DNA of 64,000 nt, taken from Actinomadura latina NBRC 106108 (GTDB taxonomy: Bacteria; Actinomycetota; Actinomycetes; Streptosporangiales; Streptosporangiaceae). The position numbers and the translations under genes were made by a program. The DNA is taken from positions 744,001 through 808,000 of the forward strand of contig NZ_BCQS01000005.1 of assembly GCF_001552195.1 (NCBI RefSeq). The letters run 5' to 3'. Positions 16,704 through 25,155 of this stretch are shown in pieces. Under the pieces are notes generated by a model. It was not told where the DNA came from, searched no databases, and worked only from the letters and a program-made list of their open reading frames with translations. Numbering within the stretch: position 1 is the stretch's first letter; each line of letters starts with the position of its first letter.

Positions 16704-18037
16704 GCGAGCAGCCGCAGTTCACCGTCAAGATCGACCAGAACCGGTACCTGCCCGAGGGCGGACGCGAGATGCACGCCATCGTGTCCGTCGAGGCGGCCGC
16801 CGCGGACGGCGTGGCCGTCCCGTCCACCGCCCGGGCGTCCGAGGTGATCATCATCGACACCTCGGGCTCGATGTCCTATCCCGAGACCAAGCTGCGCGCG
16901 GCGGTCGCCGCGGCGCAGGTCGCGATCGACACGCTGCGCGACGGCGTGGAGTTCGCGGTCGTCTCCGGCTCCAACACGGCCAAAATGATCTTTCCGAAGC
17001 ACCCCGGGCTGGTCGCCGCGACGCCGGAGACGCGCGCCGAGGCCAAGCAGGTGCTGGGCAGGCTGACGGCGGCCGGCGGCACCGCGATCGGGTCGTGGCT
17101 GCGGCTGGCGTCCCAGCTGTTCGACACGGTTCCGGGCGGGATCCGGCATGCGATCCTGCTGACCGACGGCAAGAACCAGCACGAGACGCCCGCGGAGCTG
17201 GACGCGGCGCTGGCGGCCTGCGGCGGCCGGTTCGTCTGCGACTGCCGCGGCGTCGGCACCGACTGGGAGGTCGCCGAGCTGCGCAAGGTCGCCTCGGCGA
17301 TGCTCGGCGGCGTCGACATCGTCGCGGACCCGGCCGGGCTGGTCGCCGACTTCCGGGCGATGACGGAGGCGGCGATGGGCAAGTCCGTCGCCGACGTCGC
17401 GCTGCGGGTGTGGACGCCGCAGACGGCGACGCTGCGGTTCGTCAAGCAGGTGATCCCGTCGGTGGAGGACCTGACCGGCAAGCGCGTCGAGGCGGCGCCG
17501 CAGGCGGGCGACTACCCGCTCGGCGCGTGGGGCGCGGAGAGCCGCGACTACCACATCTGCGTGGAGCTGCCCCCCGGCCAGGTCGGCGGCAAGGAGCTGC
17601 GCGCCGCCTGGGTGAAGCTGGTCGTGCCGGGCGGGCCGGGCGAGGAGGCGCGGGTCCTGGCCGCCGGGAACATCCTCGCCCAGTGGACGGACGACGAGGC
17701 CCTGTCCACCAAGATCAACCCCCGGGTGGCGGACGCCACCGGGCAGGCCGAGCTGGCGGCCGTCATCCAGGAGGGGATGCAGGCCCGCCGGGACGGCGAC
17801 CTCGACACCGCGACCGCGCGGCTCGGCCGCGCGGTGGCGCTCGCCGACGAGGTCGGCAACGAGGCGATCACCGCGATGCTGCGCAGGGTCGTGGACGTCG
17901 TCGACCCGGCGACCGGCACGGTCCGGCTGAAGCGCGACGTCGACAAGGTCGCCGAGATGGAGATCGAGACGCGGTCCACCAAGACGGTCCGGACCCGCAA
18001 GGACGAGACCGTCACCACGCGGCGGGGCGAGGGCTGA
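16700..18037 (+). CDS. VWA-domain protein with threonine-rich C-terminal tail
   Basis: A 445-residue cytoplasmic protein. The von Willebrand A domain (about 45-235) has a complete MIDAS: IIIDTSGSMSY (DxSxS), GGTAIGSWL (Thr) and LLTDGKNQHE (Asp). A beta-rich middle section follows, then a helical region. The tail, about 424-445, is Thr/Arg-rich (RSTKTVRTRKDETVTTRR). VWA proteins of this kind are metal-dependent protein-interaction modules. Its position between phosphatase and FHA genes suggests a scaffold. The tail is a plausible kinase target and FHA ligand, loosely recalling the ETT-type phosphosite of GarA/OdhI; that link is inference. ATGA overlap upstream; the FHA gene begins 2 bases downstream. 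Confidence 0.9.
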   Translation: MSEQPQFTVKIDQNRYLPEGGREMHAIVSVEAAAADGVAVPSTARASEVIIIDTSGSMSYPETKLRAAVAAAQVAIDTLRDGVEFAVVSGSNTAKMIFPKHPGLVAATPETRAEAKQVLGRLTAAGGTAIGSWLRLASQLFDTVPGGIRHAILLTDGKNQHETPAELDAALAACGGRFVCDCRGVGTDWEVAELRKVASAMLGGVDIVADPAGLVADFRAMTEAAMGKSVADVALRVWTPQTATLRFVKQVIPSVEDLTGKRVEAAPQAGDYPLGAWGAESRDYHICVELPPGQVGGKELRAAWVKLVVPGGPGEEARVLAAGNILAQWTDDEALSTKINPRVADATGQAELAAVIQEGMQARRDGDLDTATARLGRAVALADEVGNEAITAMLRRVVDVVDPATGTVRLKRDVDKVAEMEIETRSTKTVRTRKDETVTTRRGEG

Positions 18038-18039
18038 GC

Positions 18040-18780
18040 ATGGTGAGCTGCCCCAGCGGACACACGTCGCAGTCGGCGGACTACTGCGACGTCTGCGGCG
18101 AGGCCATCGGCGGCGCCCCGGCGGGGGACGCCGGGGCCGGCGCCGCGCCGCGGCCCGCCCCGGCCGGTGCGCGGCCGTGCCCCGACTGCGGGACGCCCGG
18201 CGCCGACCGCTTCTGCGAGGCGTGCGGGTACGACTTCGCGACCGGCGGCGGCGTGCCCACACCGCGGACCGCTCCCGCCCAGCCCGCCCCGCCGGGCTCC
18301 CCGGGCCCACCCGTCCCCGCGCCTCCCGTGCCGGCGCCGCCCGTCCCGGCGCCGCCCGTCCCGGGGGCGGTGTGGACGGCGGTCGTCACGGCCGACCGCG
18401 CGTACTTCGACGCGGTCATGGCCGAGGAGGGGCCCGACTCCGCGGCGCTCTCCTTCCCGCCGTACGCGCCCGAGCGGCGGATCCCGCTCACCGGGCGGCA
18501 GATCAGGATCGGGCGGCGCAGTTCGTCGCAGCCGTCCCCGCCGGAGATCGACCTGCGGGAGCCGCCCGAGGACCCGGGCGTCTCCCACGTCCACGCGGTC
18601 CTGCTGGCCAAGCCGGACGGCGCCTGGACCCTGGTCGACCCCGGCTCCACCAACAGGACCTGCGTGAACGGGTCCACCGATCCCATCCCCTACAACGTGG
18701 AGGTCCCCGTATCCGACGGCGACCGCATCCACGTGGGCGCATGGACCACCATCACGCTCACCCGAGGCGAGGCGACATGA
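18040..18780 (+). CDS. FHA-domain protein with zinc ribbons and Pro-rich linker
   Basis: A 246-residue protein. The first ribbon is C-x3-H-x7-CxxC (4, 8, 16, 19) and the second is a CxxC pair (47/50/59/62). A proline-rich linker (about 70-108) has four PPVPA-type repeats. A C-terminal FHA domain follows (about 115-243): RIGRR at 136-140, GVSHVHA at 160-166, and PGSTNRTCVNG at 181-191, the residues that bind phosphothreonine. In Mycobacterium and Corynebacterium, PknG acts on the FHA protein GarA/OdhI; this protein lacks that N-terminal phosphosite but keeps the reader domain, so it probably binds a phosphorylated partner in this operon. Its 3' end overlaps the GlnX-like start (ATGA). Confidence 0.92.
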   Translation: MVSCPSGHTSQSADYCDVCGEAIGGAPAGDAGAGAAPRPAPAGARPCPDCGTPGADRFCEACGYDFATGGGVPTPRTAPAQPAPPGSPGPPVPAPPVPAPPVPAPPVPGAVWTAVVTADRAYFDAVMAEEGPDSAALSFPPYAPERRIPLTGRQIRIGRRSSSQPSPPEIDLREPPEDPGVSHVHAVLLAKPDGAWTLVDPGSTNRTCVNGSTDPIPYNVEVPVSDGDRIHVGAWTTITLTRGEAT

Positions 18781-20294
18781 CGGCCGTTCAGCAGGCTCCC
18801 CCGCAGGGGCGGCCCGCCGTTCTCGTGACGGCGGCGGCGCCGCCCGCCCGGCAGGGCTCCGCCGGGCGGCTCCAGCGGGCGGCCGGCACGCCGCCCACCG
18901 GTGCCGCTCGGCTGCTCCCCCGCACGGTCGCGTCCCGCGTCCGCACGCTGACCGCGCTGGCGCTCGTCCTGCTCGTGGTCCTGCTCGGCATCGGCTGGGC
19001 GGCGATCGCGAACGCCCGCGAGGGCGTGCGGGTCATCGGCCACGACGCGGGCCCGCAGGTCGTCGCGACCGGCGACCTGTACTTCCAGCTCAGCGACATG
19101 GACGCGCAGCTCGCCAACGCGCTGCTGATCGGGGACGCGGCGGGCGGCGGCCGCGACCAGGCCCGCGCGCGCTACGACGACGACCGGCGCAAGGCCGGGG
19201 ACGCGCTGCTGAAGGCCGCCAAGCTCGCCGACGAGACGACGGAGAACAACACCGCGCGGGACCTGCTGGACGCGCTCGGCCGCTACGAGCGCCTCGCCGG
19301 GCAGGCGCTGCTGCTCGACCAGCAGTCCCCGCACGCGTCCGGGCCGCCGTCGCAGAAGGTCATCGACGTCTACCGGCAGGCGACCGACCTGATGAAGCTG
19401 GACCTGCTGCCCAAGGCGTACAACCTGACGCTCGACAACGGGACCCTCGTCCGGCACACCTACGAGGACGAGCGGTCGGCGGTCCTCATGGGCCGCACCG
19501 GCCTCCTCATCGCGGGCCTGGCGCTGGTGGCGACCCTCGCCGGTCTCCAGCTGTACCTCGCCAGGCGCTTCCGCCGCCTGCTGAACGTGCCGCTGGCGCT
19601 GGCCACGCTCGGCGCGCTCCTCCTCGCCGGGGCGGGCACGCTCATGCTGTCCGGCCAGGCGGACCATCTGCGCAAGGCCAAGGAAGAGGGCTTCGACTCG
19701 ATCCTGGCGCTCTCCCGGACGCGCGCCATCAGCAACAGCGCGAACGCGGACGAGACCCGCTTCCTGCTCGATCCGGGGCGGGCCGACGCCTACGAGCAGG
19801 TGTACCTGAGCAAGTCCCAGACCGTCCTGTACCTGAAGGCGGGAAACCTGACCCAGTACAACGCCGCCGTCCAGAAGGGCCTGTCGTTCGAGCCCGGACG
19901 GGCGCCGTTCCTCGGGTTCCTCGGCACCGAGGCCAATCGGCCGGCCGAGTCCCCCGAGCAGAGGGCGCGGTTGGCGGACGGCATGAACGAGGCGCTGAGC
20001 GCCTATCAGAAGGTCCAGGCGAACGACCGCCGGATGCGGGACCTCGTCAAGGCCGGGCAGCGGGACCGGGCCGTCGCCGCCCGCGGCTCCGCCGCCGCGG
20101 ACTTCACCCGGTACGACCGCTCCCTGCGGGATCTGGCCGGCATCCACCAGAAGGCGTTCGACGAGGCCGTCGAGGACGGCGACGGCGGGACGAGCGGCTG
20201 GTACGCCGTCCTGCCGATCGCCGGCGTCGCGATCGCCCTGCTCGTGCTCGCCGGCGTGCGTCCCCGCCTGGCCGAGTACCGGTGGTCGAAGTGA
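18777..20294 (+). CDS. glnX: GlnX-like four-helix membrane sensor protein
   Basis: A 505-residue membrane protein. TM1 is about 57-79, a helical extracytoplasmic domain spans 80-240, TM2 about 241-260 and TM3 about 271-291 form a hairpin, a second helical extracytoplasmic domain spans about 292-465, and TM4 is near 470-492. This duplicated layout of membrane helix plus periplasmic helical bundle matches GlnX of the mycobacterial PknG pathway, which relays binding by the lipoprotein GlnH to the cytoplasm. Sequence similarity was not tested; the call rests on topology and neighbours. The N-terminal 50 residues are Pro/Ala-rich and cytoplasmic. It overlaps the FHA gene (ATGA) and the GlnH-like gene (GTGA). 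Confidence 0.8.
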   Translation: MTAVQQAPPQGRPAVLVTAAAPPARQGSAGRLQRAAGTPPTGAARLLPRTVASRVRTLTALALVLLVVLLGIGWAAIANAREGVRVIGHDAGPQVVATGDLYFQLSDMDAQLANALLIGDAAGGGRDQARARYDDDRRKAGDALLKAAKLADETTENNTARDLLDALGRYERLAGQALLLDQQSPHASGPPSQKVIDVYRQATDLMKLDLLPKAYNLTLDNGTLVRHTYEDERSAVLMGRTGLLIAGLALVATLAGLQLYLARRFRRLLNVPLALATLGALLLAGAGTLMLSGQADHLRKAKEEGFDSILALSRTRAISNSANADETRFLLDPGRADAYEQVYLSKSQTVLYLKAGNLTQYNAAVQKGLSFEPGRAPFLGFLGTEANRPAESPEQRARLADGMNEALSAYQKVQANDRRMRDLVKAGQRDRAVAARGSAAADFTRYDRSLRDLAGIHQKAFDEAVEDGDGGTSGWYAVLPIAGVAIALLVLAGVRPRLAEYRWSK

Positions 20295-21133
20295 GGGCGC
20301 GGCGCACGGTCGCGGCCGCCGCCGCCGCGGCGGCGGTCCTCGGCTCGGGCACGGCCTGCGGCCTCGCGGACGCCGACGACGGCTCCGTCGTCGGCAGGGA
20401 CCGGCTCGTCATCGGCGTCAACGCCGACCAGCCGGGCGTCGGCGAGCGCAAGGGCGGCCAGTACGAGGGCTTCGACATCGACATCGCCAAGGAGATCGCC
20501 GGGCGGCTCGGCGTCACCGGCGCGAACGTGACGTTCAAGCGGGTCTACTCCGCGACGCGCGAGAAGGTTCTCCAGGACGGCGAGGTCGACCTCGTGGTGG
20601 CGAGCTACTCCGTCACCCCCGAGCGCAAGGTGAAGGTCTCGTTCGCGGGCCCCTACTACGTCGCCCACCAGGACGTCCTCGTCCGCGCGCCGGAGGCCGG
20701 GAAGATCCGGAGCATCCACGACCTGAAGGGCCGGCGGCTCTGCAAGGTGCGCGGCTCGGTGTCGTTCCCGCGCATCCACGACGAGCAGGGCATCGCCGCG
20801 CTGCCGGTCGAGGAGGACGGCTACTCCGCCTGCCTCGACGATCTCGTCGAGGGCGGGCTCGACGCCGTCTCGACCGACGACCTGATCCTCGCGGGCCTCG
20901 CGGGCAAGGCGTCCGGAAGCGGCCACGAGCTCCGCATCGTGAACGCGCCCTTCACCGACGAGCCGTACGGCGTCGGGATCCGGAAGGGCGACGTGGACGG
21001 CTGCGAGGCGGTGAACAAGGCGATCACCGCCATGTACCAGGACGGCACCGTGCCGGAACTGCTGAAGCGCTGGTTCGCCGGGAGCGGGCTGAAGCTCACC
21101 ACCACCGTCCCGCAGTTCGAGGGCTGCGTCTGA
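20291..21133 (+). CDS. glnH: GlnH-like amino-acid-binding lipoprotein
   Basis: A 280-residue periplasmic-binding-protein family 3 lipoprotein. A short basic start and an Ala-rich core end in lipobox SGTAC. The body shows RLVIGVNADQPGVG, the family-3 signature YEGFDIDIAKEIAGRLG, DLVVASYSVTPERKVKVSFA, and PYGVGIRKGD. Its ligand is probably glutamate, aspartate or a related amino acid, as for mycobacterial GlnH. No permease or ATPase follows, so it acts as a sensor for the GlnX-like protein rather than in transport. The GTG at 20291 overlaps the glnX stop (GTGA); an in-frame GTG at 20282 is less likely. Confidence 0.88.
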   Translation: MRARRTVAAAAAAAAVLGSGTACGLADADDGSVVGRDRLVIGVNADQPGVGERKGGQYEGFDIDIAKEIAGRLGVTGANVTFKRVYSATREKVLQDGEVDLVVASYSVTPERKVKVSFAGPYYVAHQDVLVRAPEAGKIRSIHDLKGRRLCKVRGSVSFPRIHDEQGIAALPVEEDGYSACLDDLVEGGLDAVSTDDLILAGLAGKASGSGHELRIVNAPFTDEPYGVGIRKGDVDGCEAVNKAITAMYQDGTVPELLKRWFAGSGLKLTTTVPQFEGCV

Positions 21134-21218
21134 ACGGCCACCGATAGCACGGAGCCGGTTACAGAATGACACGGATAGGGCTACTGAGACCGGACGGTCA
21201 TGGAGATCAGACGGTTAC

Positions 21219-21258
21219 GTAAGTTCCGGTCGGCGCGCGTGATCGTAAGTTATGGTCG
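21219..21258. repeat. Direct repeat GTAAGTTNNGGTCG upstream of coiled-coil gene
   Basis: GTAAGTTCCGGTCG (21219-21232) and GTAAGTTATGGTCG (21245-21258) are 14-mers differing at two positions, with starts 26 bases apart. They lie between glnH and the membrane-anchored coiled-coil gene, 48-87 bases before its chosen ATG. The position suits a regulator-binding pair, and the element is AT-rich for this genome. Confidence 0.5.
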
Positions 21259-21305
21259 CGATCAAAACCCGATCCGGAAATAACCGTCACGGGATGAGGA
21301 GTGCC

Positions 21306-22493
21306 ATGACGACGGTCATCCTGGTGGTGATGTGCGTCGTGGTAGGGGCGCTCGAACTCTACGCGGGCAAGCAGAGCCGCGACCAGGCCAACGCGTTCAC
21401 CCGGCGGATCGACGAGCTGAACGAACAGGTCACCAAGCAGAACAACGTGCTGGTCACGGTCGGCGAGCAGCTCACCGCCGAGCTGGCGCGGGTCAAGCAG
21501 GACGTGCTGCCCGCGCTCGACAACCGGCTCCGGCAGAACACCGGGCAGGTCGAGGAACTGGCGGGCCTCGTCCACCAGGCCGACGACTACCTGCGGACGC
21601 AGGCCGGCCGGCTGCACGAGCTGGAGCAGCAGCGGATCACCCTCGCGGCGCTGCGCCGCAAACTCGGCGAGGTCGAGACGTCGGTGCGCGCCGTCACCCG
21701 GTCGCACGGCGAGTCCGCCGCCGGGAAGGTCGACGCGGCCCTCGACCGGCTCGGCGACCTGGAACGCGGCGGCGCGGAGATCCTGGAGCTGCAGCGCACC
21801 CTCACCCGCACCCTGGAGGACGTCGAGGACGTCGTCGCCGAGCTGCTCCAGTTCACCGAGGGCGAGCTGGACGACACCGTCACCGCCGCGCTCACCGGCC
21901 GTCCCCGCGCCCACGGCGACGCCGTCACCGCCACCGGGCGGCTCTGGACCCGCGACGGCCAGCTGGAGGACATCCTCTGCGAGATGTACGAGCGGTGCGT
22001 GCGCACGGCCCGGCTGAACGTCCGGTTCCGCACCGCCGAGGGCTCGGACGGCCCCGCGCCCGGCTCCCCCGAGCGCCGCCGCTACTTCCTCGGCGGGCAC
22101 GCGTCCGAGGACCTCGCCGGGGTGTTCAGCGCGCTGCTCATCTCGACGGGCGCCGACCTGCCGCACAACGGCGTCCACGAGTCCAGGCGCGGGCTCGCGA
22201 GGGTCGAGCCCGGGGTCCCGCCGGGGGTCGAGCCGCTGCGCCCGCCCGAGGACGAGGCGGCCCTCAAGTCCCTCCTGCGGACGCTCTCGGAGTGCTCCGG
22301 CGCCGTCGCGCAGATCGGCCCGCTCATGGCCGTCCGGACGCGGGACGAACTGCTGTGCGCGGTGCTGACGGCCGCGCAGTCGCTGGAGCTGGAGAGCGAC
22401 GAGGTCTTCTGGGACCCGGCCGCCGCGACCGTCCGGCTGCGGCGGCTGCCGTCCCATCAGCTGTGGGACCTCACCGCCTGGGCGGGCGCGTAG
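21306..22493 (+). CDS. Membrane-anchored coiled-coil protein of the PknG locus
   Basis: A 395-residue protein. One N-terminal membrane helix (TTVILVVMCVVVGALELYAG) is followed by a long coiled coil (about 20-190; RRIDELNEQVTKQNNVLV and similar) and a mixed alpha/beta C-terminal domain of unknown type. The ATG at 21306 has GAGGAG 5 bases upstream, better than the in-frame ATGs at 21252 and 21294. A 172-bp gap with its own repeats separates it from glnH, so it may have its own promoter while belonging functionally to the signalling cluster. The 3' end overlaps the convergent hypothetical gene by 37 bases. No function is recognised. Confidence 0.8.
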   Translation: MTTVILVVMCVVVGALELYAGKQSRDQANAFTRRIDELNEQVTKQNNVLVTVGEQLTAELARVKQDVLPALDNRLRQNTGQVEELAGLVHQADDYLRTQAGRLHELEQQRITLAALRRKLGEVETSVRAVTRSHGESAAGKVDAALDRLGDLERGGAEILELQRTLTRTLEDVEDVVAELLQFTEGELDDTVTAALTGRPRAHGDAVTATGRLWTRDGQLEDILCEMYERCVRTARLNVRFRTAEGSDGPAPGSPERRRYFLGGHASEDLAGVFSALLISTGADLPHNGVHESRRGLARVEPGVPPGVEPLRPPEDEAALKSLLRTLSECSGAVAQIGPLMAVRTRDELLCAVLTAAQSLELESDEVFWDPAAATVRLRRLPSHQLWDLTAWAGA

Positions 22494-23056
22494 GGCGGGG
22501 CGCCGTAGACGCGCACGGTCCGCTCCGCCGGGCCGCCGACGCGCACGTACAGCGGGCACGCGGCCGTGCGGGTGAGCGGATCGACCTCGGCGCACAGCCC
22601 GATCCCGGCGGCGCGGTCGAGGAACACCACGTTCTCCACCGCCCGCGCGCCGCGCACCGCGTACGGGACGGAGTCGGCGTCGCCGGTGTCGAACAGCTCC
22701 TCGAACGTCAGCCGCCGCGCGAACCGCATCAGCACGCCCGCGTCCACGACCCGGCTGCCGATCGCCGCGGCCGGGCCCGCGACGACGATGCCGAAGCTCG
22801 GGTTCTCCCGGCCGCGGACGTAGATCTCCCGGTCCGGCTCCAGGCCACGCCTGCGGTGCGGGATCTGCACGCCGAACCCCGCGTCGCCGTCCAGGTACGC
22901 GGGCGGCCCGAAGCCGCCCGCCGCCGTCCCGGGCCGGACGCGCGACGCGCCCGCCGGCATCTCCCACCCCGGCAGGTACACGCCGAGGCCCCGCAGCAGC
23001 AGCCGCCAGATGGGACGTCCTGTCACGTCCGGCGCGAACTCCATGGGTTCCATCAT
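22457..23056 (-). CDS. Hypothetical protein
   Basis: A 199-residue protein with no recognised domain. It appears globular and beta-rich: RRLTFEELFDTGDADSVPYA, then VENVVFLDRAAGIGLCAEVD, with PLYVRVGGPAERTVRVYGAP at the end. No signal peptide or membrane helix. Starts at 23056, 23053 and 23044 (GGAA a few bases before the last) are all possible. It is convergent with the coiled-coil gene with a 37-bp overlap, and divergent from the PH-domain gene. Coding is supported by a consistent amino-acid composition rather than by homology. Confidence 0.6.
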   Translation of the reverse strand: MMEPMEFAPDVTGRPIWRLLLRGLGVYLPGWEMPAGASRVRPGTAAGGFGPPAYLDGDAGFGVQIPHRRRGLEPDREIYVRGRENPSFGIVVAGPAAAIGSRVVDAGVLMRFARRLTFEELFDTGDADSVPYAVRGARAVENVVFLDRAAGIGLCAEVDPLTRTAACPLYVRVGGPAERTVRVYGAPPYAPAQAVRSHS

Positions 23057-23195
23057 CCGGCGTCGCGGCGCCCGTCCACAAGATCCTCTCGGGGGCCAGA
23101 GCCCTTACCGCGCGGCCTCTGCGCGGCCGGCGGCGCGTCGGCTACGGTTGTACCGGCCGGATCATGACGAGCCGGATCGTGACGAGGACGCCGCC

Positions 23196-23714
23196 GTGAA
23201 TCTGCAGGACATGATGGTGCACCGCGACAGCTCGTCGCGCACCGTCGACAAGTACCTGATGTCCTACGAGGGACGCGTCATCGCGGTGCGCAAGCACCCC
23301 GCCGTCCTGCTGGTGCCCGTCGGCGCCGTCGTCGCCGGGCTCGTCGCGTGCGGCGCGGTCAGCGCGGTGACCGGCCTCGCGTGGATCTGGTGGCTGTGGC
23401 TGATCACGGTCGCCTACCTGGCCTGGAAGGTCGTCGCCTGGTCGGTGGAGTTCTTCCTGGTCACCGAGCACCGGGTGATGGTGATCAACGGCGTGTTCAA
23501 CCGGAACGTCGTGATGATGCCGCTCGCGAAGGTCACCGACATCACGCTGAACCGGTCCATGACCGGCCGGATGCTCGGCTACGGCGAGTTCCGCACCGAG
23601 AGCGCCGGCCAGAAGCAGTGGCTGCAGAGCATCCCGTTCATGCCGTACCCGGAGCAGCTCTACCTGGAGGTCTCCTCGGTGATCTTCGGCAGCACCGAGG
23701 CCTCCCCCGACTAG
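23196..23714 (+). CDS. Bacterial PH-domain membrane protein
   Basis: A 172-residue protein. After a polar start (SYEGRVIAVRKHPAVLLVPV) come two membrane helices (about 43-63 and 67-88), then a bacterial pleckstrin-homology-like fold: FFLVTEHRVMVINGVFNRNV, VTDITLNRSMTGRMLGYG, and EQLYLEVSSVIFG. This matches the YdbS/bPH_2 family of small membrane proteins of unknown role. The GTG at 23196 has GAGGA about 10 bases upstream; upstream in-frame codons lie in sequence without coding character. It is a single gene, convergent with the polyamine operon 6 bases away. Confidence 0.83.
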   Translation: MNLQDMMVHRDSSSRTVDKYLMSYEGRVIAVRKHPAVLLVPVGAVVAGLVACGAVSAVTGLAWIWWLWLITVAYLAWKVVAWSVEFFLVTEHRVMVINGVFNRNVVMMPLAKVTDITLNRSMTGRMLGYGEFRTESAGQKQWLQSIPFMPYPEQLYLEVSSVIFGSTEASPD

Positions 23715-23720
23715 CGCGAA

Positions 23721-25133
23721 CTACGAGTCGAAGCCGAGGCCGAGGCGGTCGAGGGTGCGGAGCCAGAGGCCGCGGCGGCCCCCGTCGCGGTCGGCGCGGG
23801 CGATCCCGCGGCGGGTCAGCTCGATGACGCCGTACCGGAGCGGCTCCGGCGGGAACGGGACGGGCTTGGTCCGCACCATCCTCAGCCGTGTCCGCTCGGT
23901 CTCCTCGCCGGGCGCGAGGCCGACGCGCAGAAGGTCGAGCATGACGTCCGCGCCGAAGCGGGTGGCTCCGACGCCGAGGCCGGTGTAACCGGCCGCGTAC
24001 GCGAGCCTGCCGCCGTAGGCCGTCCCGAAGAAGGCGCAGAAGCGGCTGCAGGTATCGATGACTCCACCCCAGCTGTTGGTGAAGCGGACGCCTTCGAGCT
24101 GGGGGAACGTCTCGTAGAAGTGCCCGGCGAGGGTCTCGAACGTGGCGGGGCGGTTCTCCAGTTCGCGCCGTATCCCGTTGCCGTAGTGGTAGATGGCGTC
24201 GTAGCCGCCCCACAGGATCCGGTCGTCGGCGGTGAGCCTGTAGTAGTGGAACTGGTTGGCGCTGTCGCCGATGCCTTGGCGGTTCCGCCAGCCGATCGCC
24301 TCCCGCTGGACGGCGGTGAGCGGCTCCGTCATCAGCGCGTAGTCGTACACGGGGACGACGAAGTTGCGCAGGCGCTTCACGAGCGGCGGGAACGCGCCCG
24401 TACCGAGCGCGACCCGCGGGGCGGTGACCGCCGCCCCGCCGGCGGCGGTGAGGCGCAGACCGCGTCCTTCTACGTGCAGGCCCGTGACGCGGGTGTTCTC
24501 GAAGATGCGGACGCCGAGGGAACGGCACGCGGCCGCCAGGCCCCACGCGAGCTTCGCCGGATGCACCATCGCGGTGGAGCCGGGGTTCCACAGGCCGGCG
24601 TGGTAGGTCGGCGAGTCGACCTCGGCGCGGACGGCGTCCCGGTCGAGGAGGACGGCGTCCCAGCCGTACCCGGCCGCCGTCTCCGCCGCCTCTTCGAGAG
24701 CCGGGACCTGCCATTCCTCGGTGGCGACGTCCATCTCCCCGGTGAGTTCCCACTCGGCGTCGATCCCGTACTTCGCAAGGGCGCCGCCGATGGCGCGGAG
24801 GTTGTCGCGGCCGAGGCGTTCGAGTGCCGGCATGTCCTCCGGCCAGCGTCCCGCGCCGTTCTCCAGGCCGTGCGTGAGGCTGGCCGCGCAGAAGCCGCCG
24901 TTACGTCCGGACGCGGCGGCGCCGATCCGGCCGGCCTCCAGCACGACCACGTCCAGGGACGGGTCGCGCTCCTTGGCCATCAGCGCCGTCCACAGCCCGC
25001 TGTAGCCGCCGCCGATGACCGCGAGGTCGCACGTCCGCGCGCCGTCCAGCGAGGGCCCGGCGGGCGGACGGGCCTCGTCCTGGAGCCAGAACGGCTCCGG
25101 CTCGGCATCGGCGAGCGCCTTGCGAATGTCCAT
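23721..25133 (-). CDS. FAD-dependent amine oxidoreductase (DAO/PuuB type)
   Basis: A 470-residue flavoprotein of the DAO family. The N-terminal dinucleotide motif is DLAVIGGGYSGLWTALMAKE, with the ribose-binding acid in VVVLEAGRIGAAASGRNGG. Substrate-domain features are TGEMDVATEEWQ and the C-terminal YAAGYTGLGVGATRFGADVM. It resembles PuuB-like gamma-glutamylputrescine oxidoreductases, which yield an aminobutyraldehyde, hydrogen peroxide and ammonia. As the last gene of the pot operon, with an aldehyde dehydrogenase at the other end, it fits oxidation of imported putrescine or a glutamylated form. No glutamyl-polyamine ligase is nearby. Confidence 0.88.
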   Translation of the reverse strand: MDIRKALADAEPEPFWLQDEARPPAGPSLDGARTCDLAVIGGGYSGLWTALMAKERDPSLDVVVLEAGRIGAAASGRNGGFCAASLTHGLENGAGRWPEDMPALERLGRDNLRAIGGALAKYGIDAEWELTGEMDVATEEWQVPALEEAAETAAGYGWDAVLLDRDAVRAEVDSPTYHAGLWNPGSTAMVHPAKLAWGLAAACRSLGVRIFENTRVTGLHVEGRGLRLTAAGGAAVTAPRVALGTGAFPPLVKRLRNFVVPVYDYALMTEPLTAVQREAIGWRNRQGIGDSANQFHYYRLTADDRILWGGYDAIYHYGNGIRRELENRPATFETLAGHFYETFPQLEGVRFTNSWGGVIDTCSRFCAFFGTAYGGRLAYAAGYTGLGVGATRFGADVMLDLLRVGLAPGEETERTRLRMVRTKPVPFPPEPLRYGVIELTRRGIARADRDGGRRGLWLRTLDRLGLGFDS

Positions 25134-25155
25134 GTCTTCCCCGATGGAGGCGCGG

